A DNA stretch of 41,168 nt, taken from contig LNEZ01000052.1 of the NCBI GenBank assembly GCA_001464215.1, positions 1-41,168 on the forward strand, read 5' to 3'. A program made the position numbers and the translations under genes. The notes under the pieces are model-generated. The model saw only the letters and a program-made list of their open reading frames with translations. It ran no database searches and had not been told where the DNA came from. Origin of the DNA: Rhizobiales bacterium Ga0077548 (lineage in GTDB: Bacteria > Pseudomonadota > Alphaproteobacteria > Rhizobiales > Xanthobacteraceae). Below are positions 16,852 through 25,431 of this stretch, in pieces. Numbering within the stretch: the first letter of the stretch is position 1; the number at the start of each line of letters is the position of its first letter.

Positions 16852-16875
16852 CTCATTCAATCGTTACGCTAAATT

Positions 16876-17274
16876 TCAGGCTGTTGCGCTCGTGCGCTTC
16901 GGCAATCCGAAATACTGCAGCGCTGCGAAAACATCGACAGCGAGTGCCTGCGCAATCACGAAGGCATAGCCGAGCCAGGTGGGCGACACGTAGCCGGAAA
17001 CCAGCAGGGCAATCGATCCGATCACCCACAGCACGTTCGCGGCGATGATGCTCCAGACAAAGTTACGGGTGAGTTGCTTCTGCGCCGAAGCGAAGCCGAC
17101 GATCGCGGCCCATGCGACGGAGAAAATCCCGGCATAGATCATGAGCGAGGCGGGAAGAGCGAGCAGGCTTTGCAAGAAGCTGGTTCCGCCCAGCAGCAGC
17201 AAGCCGGTAGCGCCGGTCGCAACCGCATCGAGCAGGAGGACGCGACGTAAAAAGAGGGAAGGCGTGAAGGTCAT
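16876..17274 (-). CDS. Small membrane protein, four predicted helices, function unknown
   Basis: A 132-residue protein with four hydrophobic segments at about residues 8-28, 40-62, 72-93 and 100-122, and a short charged C-terminus. I do not recognise a characterised family. The ATG at 17274 is preceded by a good AAAGGAAA Shine-Dalgarno. It diverges from the thioesterase gene; the 127-bp space between them holds the ATTACCT-N3-AGGTAAT operator also found upstream of the XRE regulator gene, which suggests shared control. It ends with its own hairpin terminator. Confidence 0.8.
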   Translation of the reverse strand: MTFTPSLFLRRVLLLDAVATGATGLLLLGGTSFLQSLLALPASLMIYAGIFSVAWAAIVGFASAQKQLTRNFVWSIIAANVLWVIGSIALLVSGYVSPTWLGYAFVIAQALAVDVFAALQYFGLPKRTSATA

Positions 17275-17332
17275 GGGATTTCCTTTCTCGGTTGACGTGG
17301 CGTCACTCTTGCGCCCCGCTTGCCTTTGGTCG

Positions 17333-17349
17333 ATTACCTCGGAGGTAAT
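17333..17349. promoter_or_regulatory. Operator copy 1: ATTACCT-N3-AGGTAAT
   Basis: ATTACCT (17333-17339), CGG, AGGTAAT (17343-17349); the dyad extends to 21 bp (17331-17351, CG..CG ends). It lies in the divergent region between the small membrane protein gene and the thioesterase gene, about 55 bases from each start. The same 7-3-7 sequence occurs at 19303-19319 beside the XRE regulator gene, so that regulator is the likely binder. Confidence 0.72.
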
Positions 17350-17401
17350 CGTCGCGCGGGAAGCGCCGCGTTAGATCGGGAACGTGACGGGGAGTGTTTC
17401 G

Positions 17402-18232
17402 ATGCATCCGCTAGATGCCGCGACCAAGCTCGAAAAATCCGGCGATAAATTTCTAGGTGCGACCTCGGACGCCTATTGGAATTTCACCGGGCCTTTCGGC
17501 GGCGCGACTGCCGCGGCGCTGCTGCACGCAGCGATGCAGCATCCGGCGCGGCAAAACCTTCCGCTCGCGATGACCATCAATTACTGCGCGCCGGTCGCAA
17601 AGGGCGCGTTCGACATTTGTGTTGCGGAAAAACGCACCAATCGCTCGACGCAGCATTACTCCGTCGAGATGGTGCAGGGTGAAGACGTGATTGCGACTGC
17701 CACCCTGGTCTTCGCCGCGCGTCCGGAAGGCTTCACACATATTTCCGGGAAGATGCCGGAGGTAGCCGCGCCTGAGAAAATCGAGCCGCCGAAGGCCAAA
17801 GCGCCGCTCGCCTGGATCGACCGCTTCGATATGCGCTTCGCTAGCGGGTTTCCGGTGATGCGTCCGAAAGAGGACGCGCCCTTGGGGAGCGCACGCACCG
17901 AAGTTTGGATGCGCGACAATCCGGCGCGCAAAATGGATTTTATTGGCCTCATGAATATGAGCGACGCTTTCTTCGCGCGGCCCTTTCATGTGCTTGGGCG
18001 GCTGATAACGGTCGGAACGGTTTCGATGACGACCTATTTCCATTGCGACGAGGCTGATCTCGCCGAAGTCGGCGACGACTATGTGCTCGGCGTCGCCGAC
18101 GCGAATGTATTCAACAAGGGCTATGCTGACCAGACCGCCTCGCTCTGGTCGCGCCAAGGCAAGCTGCTCGCCACGAGCCAGCAAATACTGTACTTCCGGG
18201 ACAAAGCATTTGTTCCGGGAGCTAAAAAATGA
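17402..18232 (+). CDS. Acyl-CoA thioesterase-like double-hotdog protein
   Basis: A 276-residue protein of the TesB-like thioesterase family: two hotdog repeats (about 10-110 and 140-270), with the N-terminal FTGPFGGATAAALLHAAM helix typical of these proteins. They hydrolyse acyl-CoA to acid and CoA. The ATG at 17402 is preceded by GGGGAG with a 7-base gap and is preferred to the in-frame GTG at 17384, which precedes that ribosome site. It overlaps the DUF6494 gene by four bases (ATGA), so the pair is co-translated. The shared operator upstream puts it under the probable control of the XRE regulator. Confidence 0.85.
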   Translation: MHPLDAATKLEKSGDKFLGATSDAYWNFTGPFGGATAAALLHAAMQHPARQNLPLAMTINYCAPVAKGAFDICVAEKRTNRSTQHYSVEMVQGEDVIATATLVFAARPEGFTHISGKMPEVAAPEKIEPPKAKAPLAWIDRFDMRFASGFPVMRPKEDAPLGSARTEVWMRDNPARKMDFIGLMNMSDAFFARPFHVLGRLITVGTVSMTTYFHCDEADLAEVGDDYVLGVADANVFNKGYADQTASLWSRQGKLLATSQQILYFRDKAFVPGAKK

Positions 18233-18435
18233 ACGAAGAAACTTTCAACATCAGCCTTCGCAAATTCCTGAAGGTCGTGGGCGTTACCTCCCAACGCGAG
18301 GTAGAGCAGGCGGTGCGGGGGGCAATCGAAAGCGGCAAACTGAAAGGCAGCGAGACCCTGCAAGCCAAGATCGTGCTGACCATCGACGCTGTCGGCCTCA
18401 AGCACGAAGTCGAGGAAGAGATTAAACTCGCCTAG
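18229..18435 (+). CDS. DUF6494 family small protein
   Basis: A 68-residue acidic protein starting MNEETFNISLRKFLKVVGVTSQREVEQAV and ending in VEEEIKLA. I recognise it as the small DUF6494 type common next to acyl-CoA or SDR genes; no function is established. The length fits. Its ATG overlaps the stop of the thioesterase gene, indicating coupled expression. The stop is three bases from the stop of the convergent SDR gene. Confidence 0.82.
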   Translation: MNEETFNISLRKFLKVVGVTSQREVEQAVRGAIESGKLKGSETLQAKIVLTIDAVGLKHEVEEEIKLA

Positions 18436-18438
18436 GCT

Positions 18439-19236
18439 TTAGCGCGCGACCAGCGGCGAAAAGCCGAGATGCATACCGGCATCGATCATCAGCGTTTCGC
18501 CGGTGATGTGGCGCGAGTGATCTGACAACAGGAAAAGCGCCGGATCGGCGACGTCTTCGGCCTTTGAGGCTTCTTTCAGCGGCGCCTGGCTCGCCACTCG
18601 CTCGCGGATTCCGGCGGCGGCCTGCTCGCCGACGCCCTTGGTGAACCACGGCGTATCGATGAAACCCGGACAAATTGCATTCACGCGAATCTTCGGAGCC
18701 AACACGCGTGCGAGCGAAATCGTCATCGTATTCAGCGCGCCCTTGCTTGCGGCGTATGCGACCGAGGAGCCGACGCCGGTGACAGCCGCGATTGACGAAG
18801 TCATCAAGACGCTCGACTTTCCGGCGGCCTCCAGCAACGAACGGGCGGCGCGGATCATCTGAAACGGCCCAACGGTGTTCACGGCATAGACGCGCTGGAA
18901 ATCTTCCATCGTGAGCGCGTTCAGATCGCCGTGGTTCGGCGCCATCTTGGTGATGCCGGCATTGTTCGCGAGCGCGTGTACCATGCCGAATTTTTCGGCG
19001 GCTTTCGCGATCTTCTTGCAGTCTTCGTCCTTGGCGACGTCGCCCTGTACGATTTCGACTGCCGCACCGGCGGCGCGGCAGGCAGCGGCGGTCACTTCGG
19101 CTTCCTTCGCGCTGCTCGCGTAGTTGACGATAACCGCCTTCGCGCCGCGCTTCGCGGCACCCATCGCAATCGCCGCGCCAAGGCCGGTGGAGGAGCCGGT
19201 CACCAGAATGACTTTGCCGTCGAAATCGCCTGCCAC
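18439..19236 (-). CDS. SDR family oxidoreductase, FabG-like
   Basis: A 265-residue classical short-chain dehydrogenase with TGSSTGLG (13-20), NNAG, and the YAASK active-site motif (Tyr and Lys of YxxxK) after a Ser in TSSIAAVTG. I place the start at GTG 19236, since AAGGAG lies six bases upstream (19248-19243); the TTG at 19251 would precede the ribosome site. It is read divergently from the XRE regulator gene, and their intergenic region has operator copy 2. Probable role with the thioesterase and MFS pump is metabolism and export of a lipophilic compound; this is inference. Confidence 0.9.
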   Translation of the reverse strand: MAGDFDGKVILVTGSSTGLGAAIAMGAAKRGAKAVIVNYASSAKEAEVTAAACRAAGAAVEIVQGDVAKDEDCKKIAKAAEKFGMVHALANNAGITKMAPNHGDLNALTMEDFQRVYAVNTVGPFQMIRAARSLLEAAGKSSVLMTSSIAAVTGVGSSVAYAASKGALNTMTISLARVLAPKIRVNAICPGFIDTPWFTKGVGEQAAAGIRERVASQAPLKEASKAEDVADPALFLLSDHSRHITGETLMIDAGMHLGFSPLVAR

Positions 19237-19302
19237 GGTACGCTCCTTCAATCTTTGCTTTCGCTTTAGCTAGCGCAATCGCGCGTTCGCTTCCAGAGGC
19301 GA

Positions 19303-19319
19303 ATTACCTTCGAGGTAAT
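19303..19319. promoter_or_regulatory. Operator copy 2: ATTACCT-N3-AGGTAAT
   Basis: ATTACCT (19303-19309), TCG, AGGTAAT (19313-19319). It is 34 bases upstream of the XRE regulator ATG and 67 bases upstream of the GTG of the divergent SDR gene. The identical half-sites and spacing at 17333-17349 define a motif. Position next to the regulator's own start suggests autoregulation. Confidence 0.72.
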
Positions 19320-19352
19320 GGAAGGCAAGCCTGTCGTGCGGTAGGTTCAAGA

Positions 19353-20144
19353 ATGGCTACGACGAAACCCGCCGGGGAAGTTCTGCGCGAATGGCGCCAG
19401 CGCCGCCGCATGACCCAGCTCGATCTGGCGCTGGACGCGGATATTTCCGCGAAACATCTCAGTTTTCTCGAAACCGGCCGCGCACAACCGAGCCGCGAGA
19501 TGGTGCTCAATCTCGCGGAACGCCTCGATATGCCGCTGCGCGAGAGAAACGGCCTGCTGGTCGCCGCGGGCTTTGCTCCGGTTTTTGGCGAGCGGACGCT
19601 TTCCGATCCCTCGCTCGCGAAGGCGCGGGAGGCGGTTGAGTTAGTGCTGAAGGGTCATGAGCCTTATCCGGCAGTCGCAGTCGACCGGCACTGGAATCTG
19701 GTTTCCGCGAACAAGCCGATCGGAGTTCTGATTGCAGGAGCATCGCCGGAACTGCTGAAGCCGCCCATCAACATCATGCGGCTTAGTTTGCATCCCGGCG
19801 GTCTCGCACGGCAGATCGTAAACTTTCATGAGGTGCGTGCGCATTTGCTTGCGCGCCTCAAGCGGCAAGTTGATTTGAGCGGCGATGCGAAGCTCGCAGA
19901 GCTGCTCCGCGAAATCTCCGCTTACCCGAAGCCGTCCCGCAGTGTGGTACCGATCCGCGAAGGTAATGCGGATGATGTCGTAATAAGAACGATCCTCGAT
20001 ACGCCCGCTGGAAGGCTGTCATTTTTCAGCACCATGACAATCTTCGGCTCGCCGGTGGATGTCACGCTCTCGGAGCTTGCCATCGAGTCGTTTTTCCCCG
20101 CAGACTCCGAAACCGCGTCGATCCTCCGGAAAATTTCAGAATAA
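19353..20144 (+). CDS. XRE-family regulator with MmyB-like ligand-binding domain
   Basis: A 263-residue transcription factor. Residues about 10-65 form a lambda-repressor-like helix-turn-helix (LREWRQRRRMTQLDLALDADIS, then FLETGRAQPS). Residues about 95-255 match the MmyB-like (MLTR ligand-binding, PF17765) domain, known in one relative to bind a fatty-acid-like ligand. It is the only regulator encoded between 16 and 22 kb and has an operator 34 bases upstream of its ATG. It is followed after seven bases by an MFS transporter gene, so the two form an operon. It likely represses itself, the pump, the divergent SDR and the thioesterase and membrane protein genes; the direction of control is inference. 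Confidence 0.88.
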   Translation: MATTKPAGEVLREWRQRRRMTQLDLALDADISAKHLSFLETGRAQPSREMVLNLAERLDMPLRERNGLLVAAGFAPVFGERTLSDPSLAKAREAVELVLKGHEPYPAVAVDRHWNLVSANKPIGVLIAGASPELLKPPINIMRLSLHPGGLARQIVNFHEVRAHLLARLKRQVDLSGDAKLAELLREISAYPKPSRSVVPIREGNADDVVIRTILDTPAGRLSFFSTMTIFGSPVDVTLSELAIESFFPADSETASILRKISE

Positions 20145-20151
20145 GCGCCGC

Positions 20152-21327
20152 ATGAATTCATCCGTTTCCGTCACGCCCAAAGAGCGCGGCGTTCAGCTTG
20201 CGCTGATCGCGCTGCTGCTCGGCAATTTTGCGACCGGGCTCGCGGTGCTCGCGCCTGCCGGAATGATTACGGTGCTTGCGAAAGACCTTTCCGTCTCCAT
20301 CCGCGAAGCGGGCTTTCTCGTCACCGCCGGCGCGATCATGCTTTGTATAGGCTCACCCGTAATGGCCTGGGTCACCACACGCGTTGACCGGCGCACGCTG
20401 CTTTCGGCCGTGCTGCTGATCGTGGCGATCTGTCATGGGTTGTCCGCACTCGCGCCGAATTTCTGGACGCTGCTCGCGGCGCGCGTCGCGATGTTAGCCG
20501 CCGCAGCCGTCTATACGCCGCAGGCTGCGAATGCGGTCGCGCTGCTGGTGCCGCCGGAGCGGCGTGCGAGCGCGATCCCATTCGTTTTTCTCGGCTGGTC
20601 GCTCGCGGTCGCAGCGGGCCTGCCGGGGATCAGTTTGGGTACGCAGTATCTCGGCTGGCGTGAAGTCCATGCAGTGTGTTGCATGGTTACGCTCGCTGCT
20701 TGTGTGCTGAACTATGCCGCGTTGCGCCCCGGCCTGCTCGGCGAGCCGCTATCGCTGCAATCGTGGTTGAACGTCGCGCGAAATCCGCTGATGATGCTTC
20801 TGCTCGCGATCACGACGCTGCAGACGAGCGGGCAGTTCGCGCTCTTGACCTATATCGATCCGCTGACGCGGATGCGGACCGGCGCCGGAGCGGAGTTGAT
20901 CGCGCTTCTGTTCTCGCTGTTCGGTATCTGCGGCTTCATCGGCAATGTGATCGCGGCCAAACTCGCGGGGAAGATCGGGCTCCTGAAAACATCCGTGATC
21001 TTCATGTGCTCGCTCCTGATCGGCATCGGTTTCTGGGCGCTCGGTTCTTCGATCATGGCGACGATCTTCGCGAGTGTCGCATTCTGGGGTCTGGGCTTTG
21101 CCGCGTTCAATTCGATGCAGCAGGCGCGGCTCGTCGCGGCCGGTCCCGATCTTTCAAGCGCTACCGTCGCGCTAAATACTTCGGCGCTTTATGTGGGGCA
21201 GGCGATCGGCTCGGCACTCGGCGGCTTGCTGTTCGCGCACGGGCTCTATTCCGGCATCGGCTATCTTGCTACCGCTTTCGTGCTCACCGCGCTGTTGCTG
21301 ATTTTGCCGACGCGCAACCGAAGCTGA
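20152..21327 (+). CDS. MFS transporter, DHA1-like efflux type
   Basis: A 391-residue inner-membrane transporter with about twelve hydrophobic segments, starting MNSSVSVTPKERGVQLALIALLLGNFATGL. The loop after helix 2 (TRVDRRTLL) is the MFS motif A region, in a degenerate form. Similar proteins export small aromatic or drug-like compounds. The ATG at 20152 is the family-like start; a longer reading back to 20059 overlaps the regulator gene and is charged, unlike a transporter start. Its stop TGA directly abuts the stop of the convergent iron permease-like gene. Operon with the XRE regulator suggests it exports the regulator's ligand. Confidence 0.88.
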   Translation: MNSSVSVTPKERGVQLALIALLLGNFATGLAVLAPAGMITVLAKDLSVSIREAGFLVTAGAIMLCIGSPVMAWVTTRVDRRTLLSAVLLIVAICHGLSALAPNFWTLLAARVAMLAAAAVYTPQAANAVALLVPPERRASAIPFVFLGWSLAVAAGLPGISLGTQYLGWREVHAVCCMVTLAACVLNYAALRPGLLGEPLSLQSWLNVARNPLMMLLLAITTLQTSGQFALLTYIDPLTRMRTGAGAELIALLFSLFGICGFIGNVIAAKLAGKIGLLKTSVIFMCSLLIGIGFWALGSSIMATIFASVAFWGLGFAAFNSMQQARLVAAGPDLSSATVALNTSALYVGQAIGSALGGLLFAHGLYSGIGYLATAFVLTALLLILPTRNRS

Positions 21328-21804
21328 TTACTTTTTTCTTTTCGGCTTTTTCATTTCGCGCGGGTGAATGGGTCCGCAGCCTGCACGCTCGCGAATGATG
21401 TCGTGCAGCTCCTCGAGTTCCTTGTCGGTCAGGTCCTCGATCTGCGCGAAATCGTTTCTGGCGCCGTGCATCTTGATGATGAGTTCGGACAGCTTCACTT
21501 GTACGGCGAGCGCATCCCGGTTCTGCGTGTTCTGAATCAGGAAAACCATCAGGAAGGTGATGATCGTCGTTCCGGTGTTAATGACGAGTTGCCAGGTGTC
21601 GGAGAACCCGAACATAGGGCCGCTTATGGCCCACGCCAGAATGACGAGAACGGCAAGCGAAAAGACCCAGGGGCTGCCGGAGAAGCGCGAGGTATGATGC
21701 GCGAATTCGGTGAACCATGTGTCCAGCCGGTCGCCGAAAGTTGCCGGCTCGGTGAATGTGATTTTGAAAGGAGTGGCGGAGGACTTGCGTTTCGTTTTTG
21801 CCAT
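21328..21804 (-). CDS. Low affinity iron permease family protein
   Basis: A 158-residue protein matching the low-affinity iron permease family (PF04120): two hydrophobic segments (about 46-64 and 74-92) separated by a short loop, then the conserved FLIQNTQNRDALAVQVKLSELI stretch and an acidic EDLTDKELEELHDIIRERA helix. The family name comes from fungal Fet4; transport by the small bacterial forms is not demonstrated to my knowledge. Ends are strongly basic (MAKTKRKSS and KKPKRKK). It is monocistronic, convergent with the MFS gene with no base between stops. Confidence 0.85.
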   Translation of the reverse strand: MAKTKRKSSATPFKITFTEPATFGDRLDTWFTEFAHHTSRFSGSPWVFSLAVLVILAWAISGPMFGFSDTWQLVINTGTTIITFLMVFLIQNTQNRDALAVQVKLSELIIKMHGARNDFAQIEDLTDKELEELHDIIRERAGCGPIHPREMKKPKRKK

Positions 21805-21860
21805 GATGCGTATCCAGGGTTGGCAACCCTAGGTAACGCAGTGAGCAGGCTAACGTTCCG

Positions 21861-23033
21861 CTAGCCGCGATAAATCCACTCGTTCTGGCGTAGTAAGCCT
21901 GCGGCGCCGATCTGCTTCATCACGAGGTCGCGGCCGAAGCTGAACGGCCTCGGCATATGATAGATGCGGCCGACATTGCGTGCGGTGCTCTGCATCTGCT
22001 GCGTGCGCGGGATACGCTGGCGCTCGTAGGCGCGGAGTGCCGTCGCAGCGTCTTCGGTGCTGGCGAGTTCGCGGGCGAGGGTGACTGCGTCTTCCAGCGC
22101 GCTTGCCGCGCCCTGCGCGATAAACGGAAACATTCCGTGCGCGGCGTCGCCGAGCAGGGTCACGCAACCCTTGCTCCAGGAGGGCAGGAGCGGCGCTTCA
22201 TAGATCGACCAGCGGCGGAATTGCGTTGCAGACGAGATCGCGCCGCGAGGCGTATCGTTCCAACCTGTAAAATGTTTCGCGACATCGCCGGGCGATGCTT
22301 CTTCGCCCCATGACTGCGTTGTTTGCCGGTCGGTCGTTACGGCAACGAGATTGATCTGGCTTCCGTCGCCTACGGGATAGTGCACGAGATGTGCGCCCGG
22401 CCCGAGCCAGACGCGTACTTGTTCGCGCATTTCCGCGGACAAAGACCCGGCGGAAATCGTTGCGCGCCATGCCGACATCCCGCCATGACGCGCGCTGGCG
22501 CCCGGATGAATCCTCGCGCGTATCTGCGAGCGGATACCGTCCGCGCCGATCAGCACCGCGCCGCCGATTGCTTCGGCCTGCCCATCGCATTCGGCTTGTG
22601 CAGTGACGCCTTGATTGTCCCCTGTAAAATCCGTGATCGTGCTGCCGTAACGCAGCTCAATCTCGGAATGATTGCCTGCGATTTTTGCGAGCGCGTCATG
22701 AAGACCGGCGCGCAGGCAGACGAGATATGGCGCAGCGAATTTCTCGCGCATCGTCCCGCCGAGCGGCATGGCCGCGAGCATTGCGCCGTTGATCGCATTG
22801 GCGACGACGAGCTCGGAAGGTTCGACGGCGATCTTTTCGAGTTCGCCGAGCGCGCCTAGCGCTTTCAGGGCACGCGTCGCGTTCGGCGAAAGCTGGATGC
22901 CTGCGCCGGATGTATCAGGCGTTTCGTCGCGTTCGAAAACGAGAACGCGAAAGCCGGTATTGGCAAGTGCAATGGACGCAGCGAGGCCGCCGATACCGGC
23001 GCCCGCAACCAGAACCGTGCGCCCGCGCGACAC
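21861..23033 (-). CDS. FAD-dependent monooxygenase, salicylate hydroxylase-like
   Basis: A 390-residue class A flavoprotein hydroxylase. It has the FAD dinucleotide motif VAGAGIGGLAASIAL near residue 10, a DG motif (LIGADGIRS) near residue 165, and the ribityl-binding GDAAHGMFPFIAQGA near residue 292. Such enzymes hydroxylate aromatics using NAD(P)H and oxygen. Substrate is not predictable. The start is GTG at 23033 without an obvious Shine-Dalgarno, 12 bases after the stop of the zf-CHCC protein gene, so reinitiation is likely. An ATG farther in would cut off the FAD motif. Confidence 0.88.
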   Translation of the reverse strand: MSRGRTVLVAGAGIGGLAASIALANTGFRVLVFERDETPDTSGAGIQLSPNATRALKALGALGELEKIAVEPSELVVANAINGAMLAAMPLGGTMREKFAAPYLVCLRAGLHDALAKIAGNHSEIELRYGSTITDFTGDNQGVTAQAECDGQAEAIGGAVLIGADGIRSQIRARIHPGASARHGGMSAWRATISAGSLSAEMREQVRVWLGPGAHLVHYPVGDGSQINLVAVTTDRQTTQSWGEEASPGDVAKHFTGWNDTPRGAISSATQFRRWSIYEAPLLPSWSKGCVTLLGDAAHGMFPFIAQGAASALEDAVTLARELASTEDAATALRAYERQRIPRTQQMQSTARNVGRIYHMPRPFSFGRDLVMKQIGAAGLLRQNEWIYRG

Positions 23034-23045
23034 GGCGAAATGAAA

Positions 23046-23294
23046 TTAAACGGCCGCTGGCGCGCTATAAGCGCACTCGGCGGGATTGGCCTGATCGGCT
23101 TTCAGCCTCGGATTATAGCGGTAAAGCGTCGAGCAATAGGGGCAGATGATCTCGTGATCCGAACCCATGTCGAGATAGACGTGCGGATGGTCGTTCGGCG
23201 GGTTCGCGCCGACACATTTGAATTCATGCGCGCCGATTTCGATCACGGGAATTCCCGCGTCGTTATGAAAATGCGGAACGACGGAAGCGGCCAT
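23046..23294 (-). CDS. zf-CHCC zinc-finger protein
   Basis: An 82-residue protein with the CHCC zinc finger: FKCVGANPPNDHPHVYLDM followed by EIICPYCSTLY, giving Cys, His and the CPYC pair. Relatives include the NDUFS6 accessory subunit of mitochondrial complex I and its bacterial homologues; a role with complex I or as a small zinc protein is possible. ATG at 23294 was chosen since residues before it lack conservation. The gene diverges from the crotonase gene at 23377, sharing an 82-bp space, and is followed by the monooxygenase gene. Confidence 0.87.
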   Translation of the reverse strand: MAASVVPHFHNDAGIPVIEIGAHEFKCVGANPPNDHPHVYLDMGSDHEIICPYCSTLYRYNPRLKADQANPAECAYSAPAAV

Positions 23295-23376
23295 GGCCTT
23301 TGCCCTTGCTATGCGGGCGCACATTAGCGGCATAATGCGCGCGGAAACAAGCTGCCAAAGCGCCGGGAGGTCCAAA

Positions 23377-24234
23377 ATGCCGCGTGTAGTTTACGAAAAA
23401 GATGGGCGCATTGCCCGCGTCACGCTCAATCGCCCGGAGGCCATGAACGCCATCGACATGGAATTGCCGGGCGAACTGGCGGCGGCAATCGAAAAGGCGA
23501 ATGCCGACCAGAAAGTTCATGTCATCGTTCTCTCGGGCGCAGGGAAGGCGTTCTGCGCGGGCTACGACCTTTCGCTGTTCGCGCAGGCGGACGGGCCTAA
23601 TCCCGGCGTGCAGGAAATGCCGTGGGACCCGATGAAGGACTATCAACTGATGATGGGTTTCACCGAGAAGTTCATGTCGATCTTCCGCTCGTACCGTCCA
23701 GTCATCTGCAAGGTACATGGCTTCGCGGTGGCGGGCGGCTCGGACATCGCGCTCTGCTCGGATTTCGTCATCATGAGTGAAGACGCACAGATCGGATATA
23801 TGCCGGCGCGCGTCTGGGGTTGTCCGACGACCGCGATGTGGGTCTATCGTCTCGGCATGGAGCGCGCGAAGCGTATGTTGTTCACCGGCGATAAGATCAA
23901 CGGCAAGGAAGCGGAGCGGTTGGGGCTGGTATTGAAAGCGGTTCCCGCCGCTGAACTCGACCGCGAAGTAGATACGCTTGCCGAGCGCATGGCGTCGGTT
24001 CCCGTGAACCAACTCATGATGCAGAAGCTCATGATCAATCAGGCTTACGAGAACATGGGCCTGCGCACGACGCAGATGTTCGCCAATATCTTCGACGGCA
24101 TCACGCGCCACTCGCCGGAAGGCATGGCCTTCAAGCGCCGGGCGGAAGCGGTCGGCTGGAAAGAGGCTGTGCGCGAGCGCGATCTCGGAACCTACGACTG
24201 GACGCAGGACCGGCCGATTAACCGCGCGGATTGA
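23377..24234 (+). CDS. Enoyl-CoA hydratase/crotonase family protein, atypical active site
   Basis: A 285-residue crotonase-fold enzyme acting on an acyl-CoA. The two oxyanion-hole regions are present (FCAGYDL and GFAVAGG). The two hydratase glutamates are not: the position of Glu144 is Asp (GGSDIAL), and the Glu164 position is Ala in MPARVWG. Plain enoyl-CoA hydration is therefore uncertain; isomerase, hydrolase or another crotonase reaction is possible. ATG at 23377 has GGGAGG seven bases upstream. The stop (TGA, 24232-24234) lies three bases before the next possible ATG, so it may be coupled to the membrane protein gene. Confidence 0.88.
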   Translation: MPRVVYEKDGRIARVTLNRPEAMNAIDMELPGELAAAIEKANADQKVHVIVLSGAGKAFCAGYDLSLFAQADGPNPGVQEMPWDPMKDYQLMMGFTEKFMSIFRSYRPVICKVHGFAVAGGSDIALCSDFVIMSEDAQIGYMPARVWGCPTTAMWVYRLGMERAKRMLFTGDKINGKEAERLGLVLKAVPAAELDREVDTLAERMASVPVNQLMMQKLMINQAYENMGLRTTQMFANIFDGITRHSPEGMAFKRRAEAVGWKEAVRERDLGTYDWTQDRPINRAD

Positions 24235-24237
24235 TTG

Positions 24238-25341
24238 ATGAATCCGCTTTCCTTCCGGTTGCCGCAATCTGCCCCCATATGCGGCGGCATGAAAGGCTTG
24301 TTCATACGGCTTGCTTTTGTCGCCGCGCTCGGTGCGGGCGTGTTCGTCACGCTGCCCGAAGCTTGGCGCGGACTGGAACTCGCCGTTGCAGCGGAGAAGA
24401 ATCCCTCGAAGCTCGCAGACCTGCGCTTGAAAGGCTTCGACGCGGCAGCGGCCACGCGCGAGATCGAAGCAGCGCTCAAAGCAGGTGACGCAGAACTCGC
24501 AGCAAGTTTCGTGGCGCTCGCAGGCGACCGCGCAATCGAACTTCCCAAAGAATTGCTCGCGCGCGTGGAAGCCGCGAATTCGGCGAGCGAGGCGGCCAAG
24601 CGCGGCATCTATAATTTCGCGCACGGCTTTATCACTGGCGAGCCGCAGGATATGTCCGGCTTCGCGGGTGCCGCGACGGGTGATCTTCTGGTATTCGGCG
24701 ATATTCGCGACATCGTGCGCGAAGGCTCGCGCTGGATGCGCGGCCTCGATAACGATCCACTCATCATGGGCCTTGCTGCTGCGGGCCTTGCGGTCACCGG
24801 CGTCACCTATTTCACGTGGGGTTCGGCGGCGCCTGCGCGTGTCGGCTCAACGCTCGTGAAAGTCGCGCGGCGCACCGGCAAGCTCTCTGTGAAACTCGCA
24901 GACGATGTGATGGTGTTGCTGAAGGCTCGCAAGACCGGCCGTGTAACCGCGGCACTCACCGATGTCGCGCAAATCCAGCGCAAGGCTGGAACACGGGTTG
25001 CGCTTGAAAGTATGCGTCACGCCGACAATGTCGGCGATCTCGCGAAAGCCGGCGTGCTTGCCGAGAAGAAGGGCAAGTCTACGCTCGCGATTTTCAAGAC
25101 GCTGGGCCGTGGCGCGATTGCGGTTGGTGCCGGGGCACTCGCGATTGCGGGCTGGGTCGTGGGGGCCGCGAGCAGCCTGATGTTCTTCGTGATCGCGGTC
25201 GTGAGCTTCTTTGCGGCGGTGCTGCGCTGGCTGTGGCCGTCCCGCTATCCGGAACAGACCGCGCGACGCGGCTGGTTCATGCGCTCTGCGCGTTTCCTGC
25301 TCGAGCCGTTCTGGGCCCGTTCGTCGCCCGTAGCCCGCTAG
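24238..25341 (+). CDS. Membrane protein of unknown function
   Basis: A 367-residue protein with a hydrophobic segment at about 22-40 (LFIRLAFVAALGAGVFVTL, signal or anchor), a Gly/Ala-rich middle (about 175-200, GLAAAGLAVTGVTYFTW) and two strongly hydrophobic segments at about 290-335. The rest is helical and Ala-rich with many Lys and Arg. I do not recognise a characterised family. Two starts are possible: ATG 24238, three bases after the crotonase stop, or ATG 24289 (MKGLFIRLAF), which gives a cleaner signal anchor. Neither has a good Shine-Dalgarno. A hairpin with T-run follows (25432-25455). Confidence 0.7.
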   Translation: MNPLSFRLPQSAPICGGMKGLFIRLAFVAALGAGVFVTLPEAWRGLELAVAAEKNPSKLADLRLKGFDAAAATREIEAALKAGDAELAASFVALAGDRAIELPKELLARVEAANSASEAAKRGIYNFAHGFITGEPQDMSGFAGAATGDLLVFGDIRDIVREGSRWMRGLDNDPLIMGLAAAGLAVTGVTYFTWGSAAPARVGSTLVKVARRTGKLSVKLADDVMVLLKARKTGRVTAALTDVAQIQRKAGTRVALESMRHADNVGDLAKAGVLAEKKGKSTLAIFKTLGRGAIAVGAGALAIAGWVVGAASSLMFFVIAVVSFFAAVLRWLWPSRYPEQTARRGWFMRSARFLLEPFWARSSPVAR

Positions 25342-25431
25342 CCCATCGCAAAAATTCGATAGCGTGTCGTAACGTCATGCTGTCCGCGCATGGGGTTTGC
25401 GCTGGCGAATCCCGGCTTCGGTCGCTAGAAC

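Noticed and set aside
23263..24624. Long open frame of 453 codons on the minus strand
   Set aside because: It is antisense to the crotonase and membrane protein genes, has His/Arg-rich composition typical of a shadow frame in G+C-rich DNA, and resembles no family.
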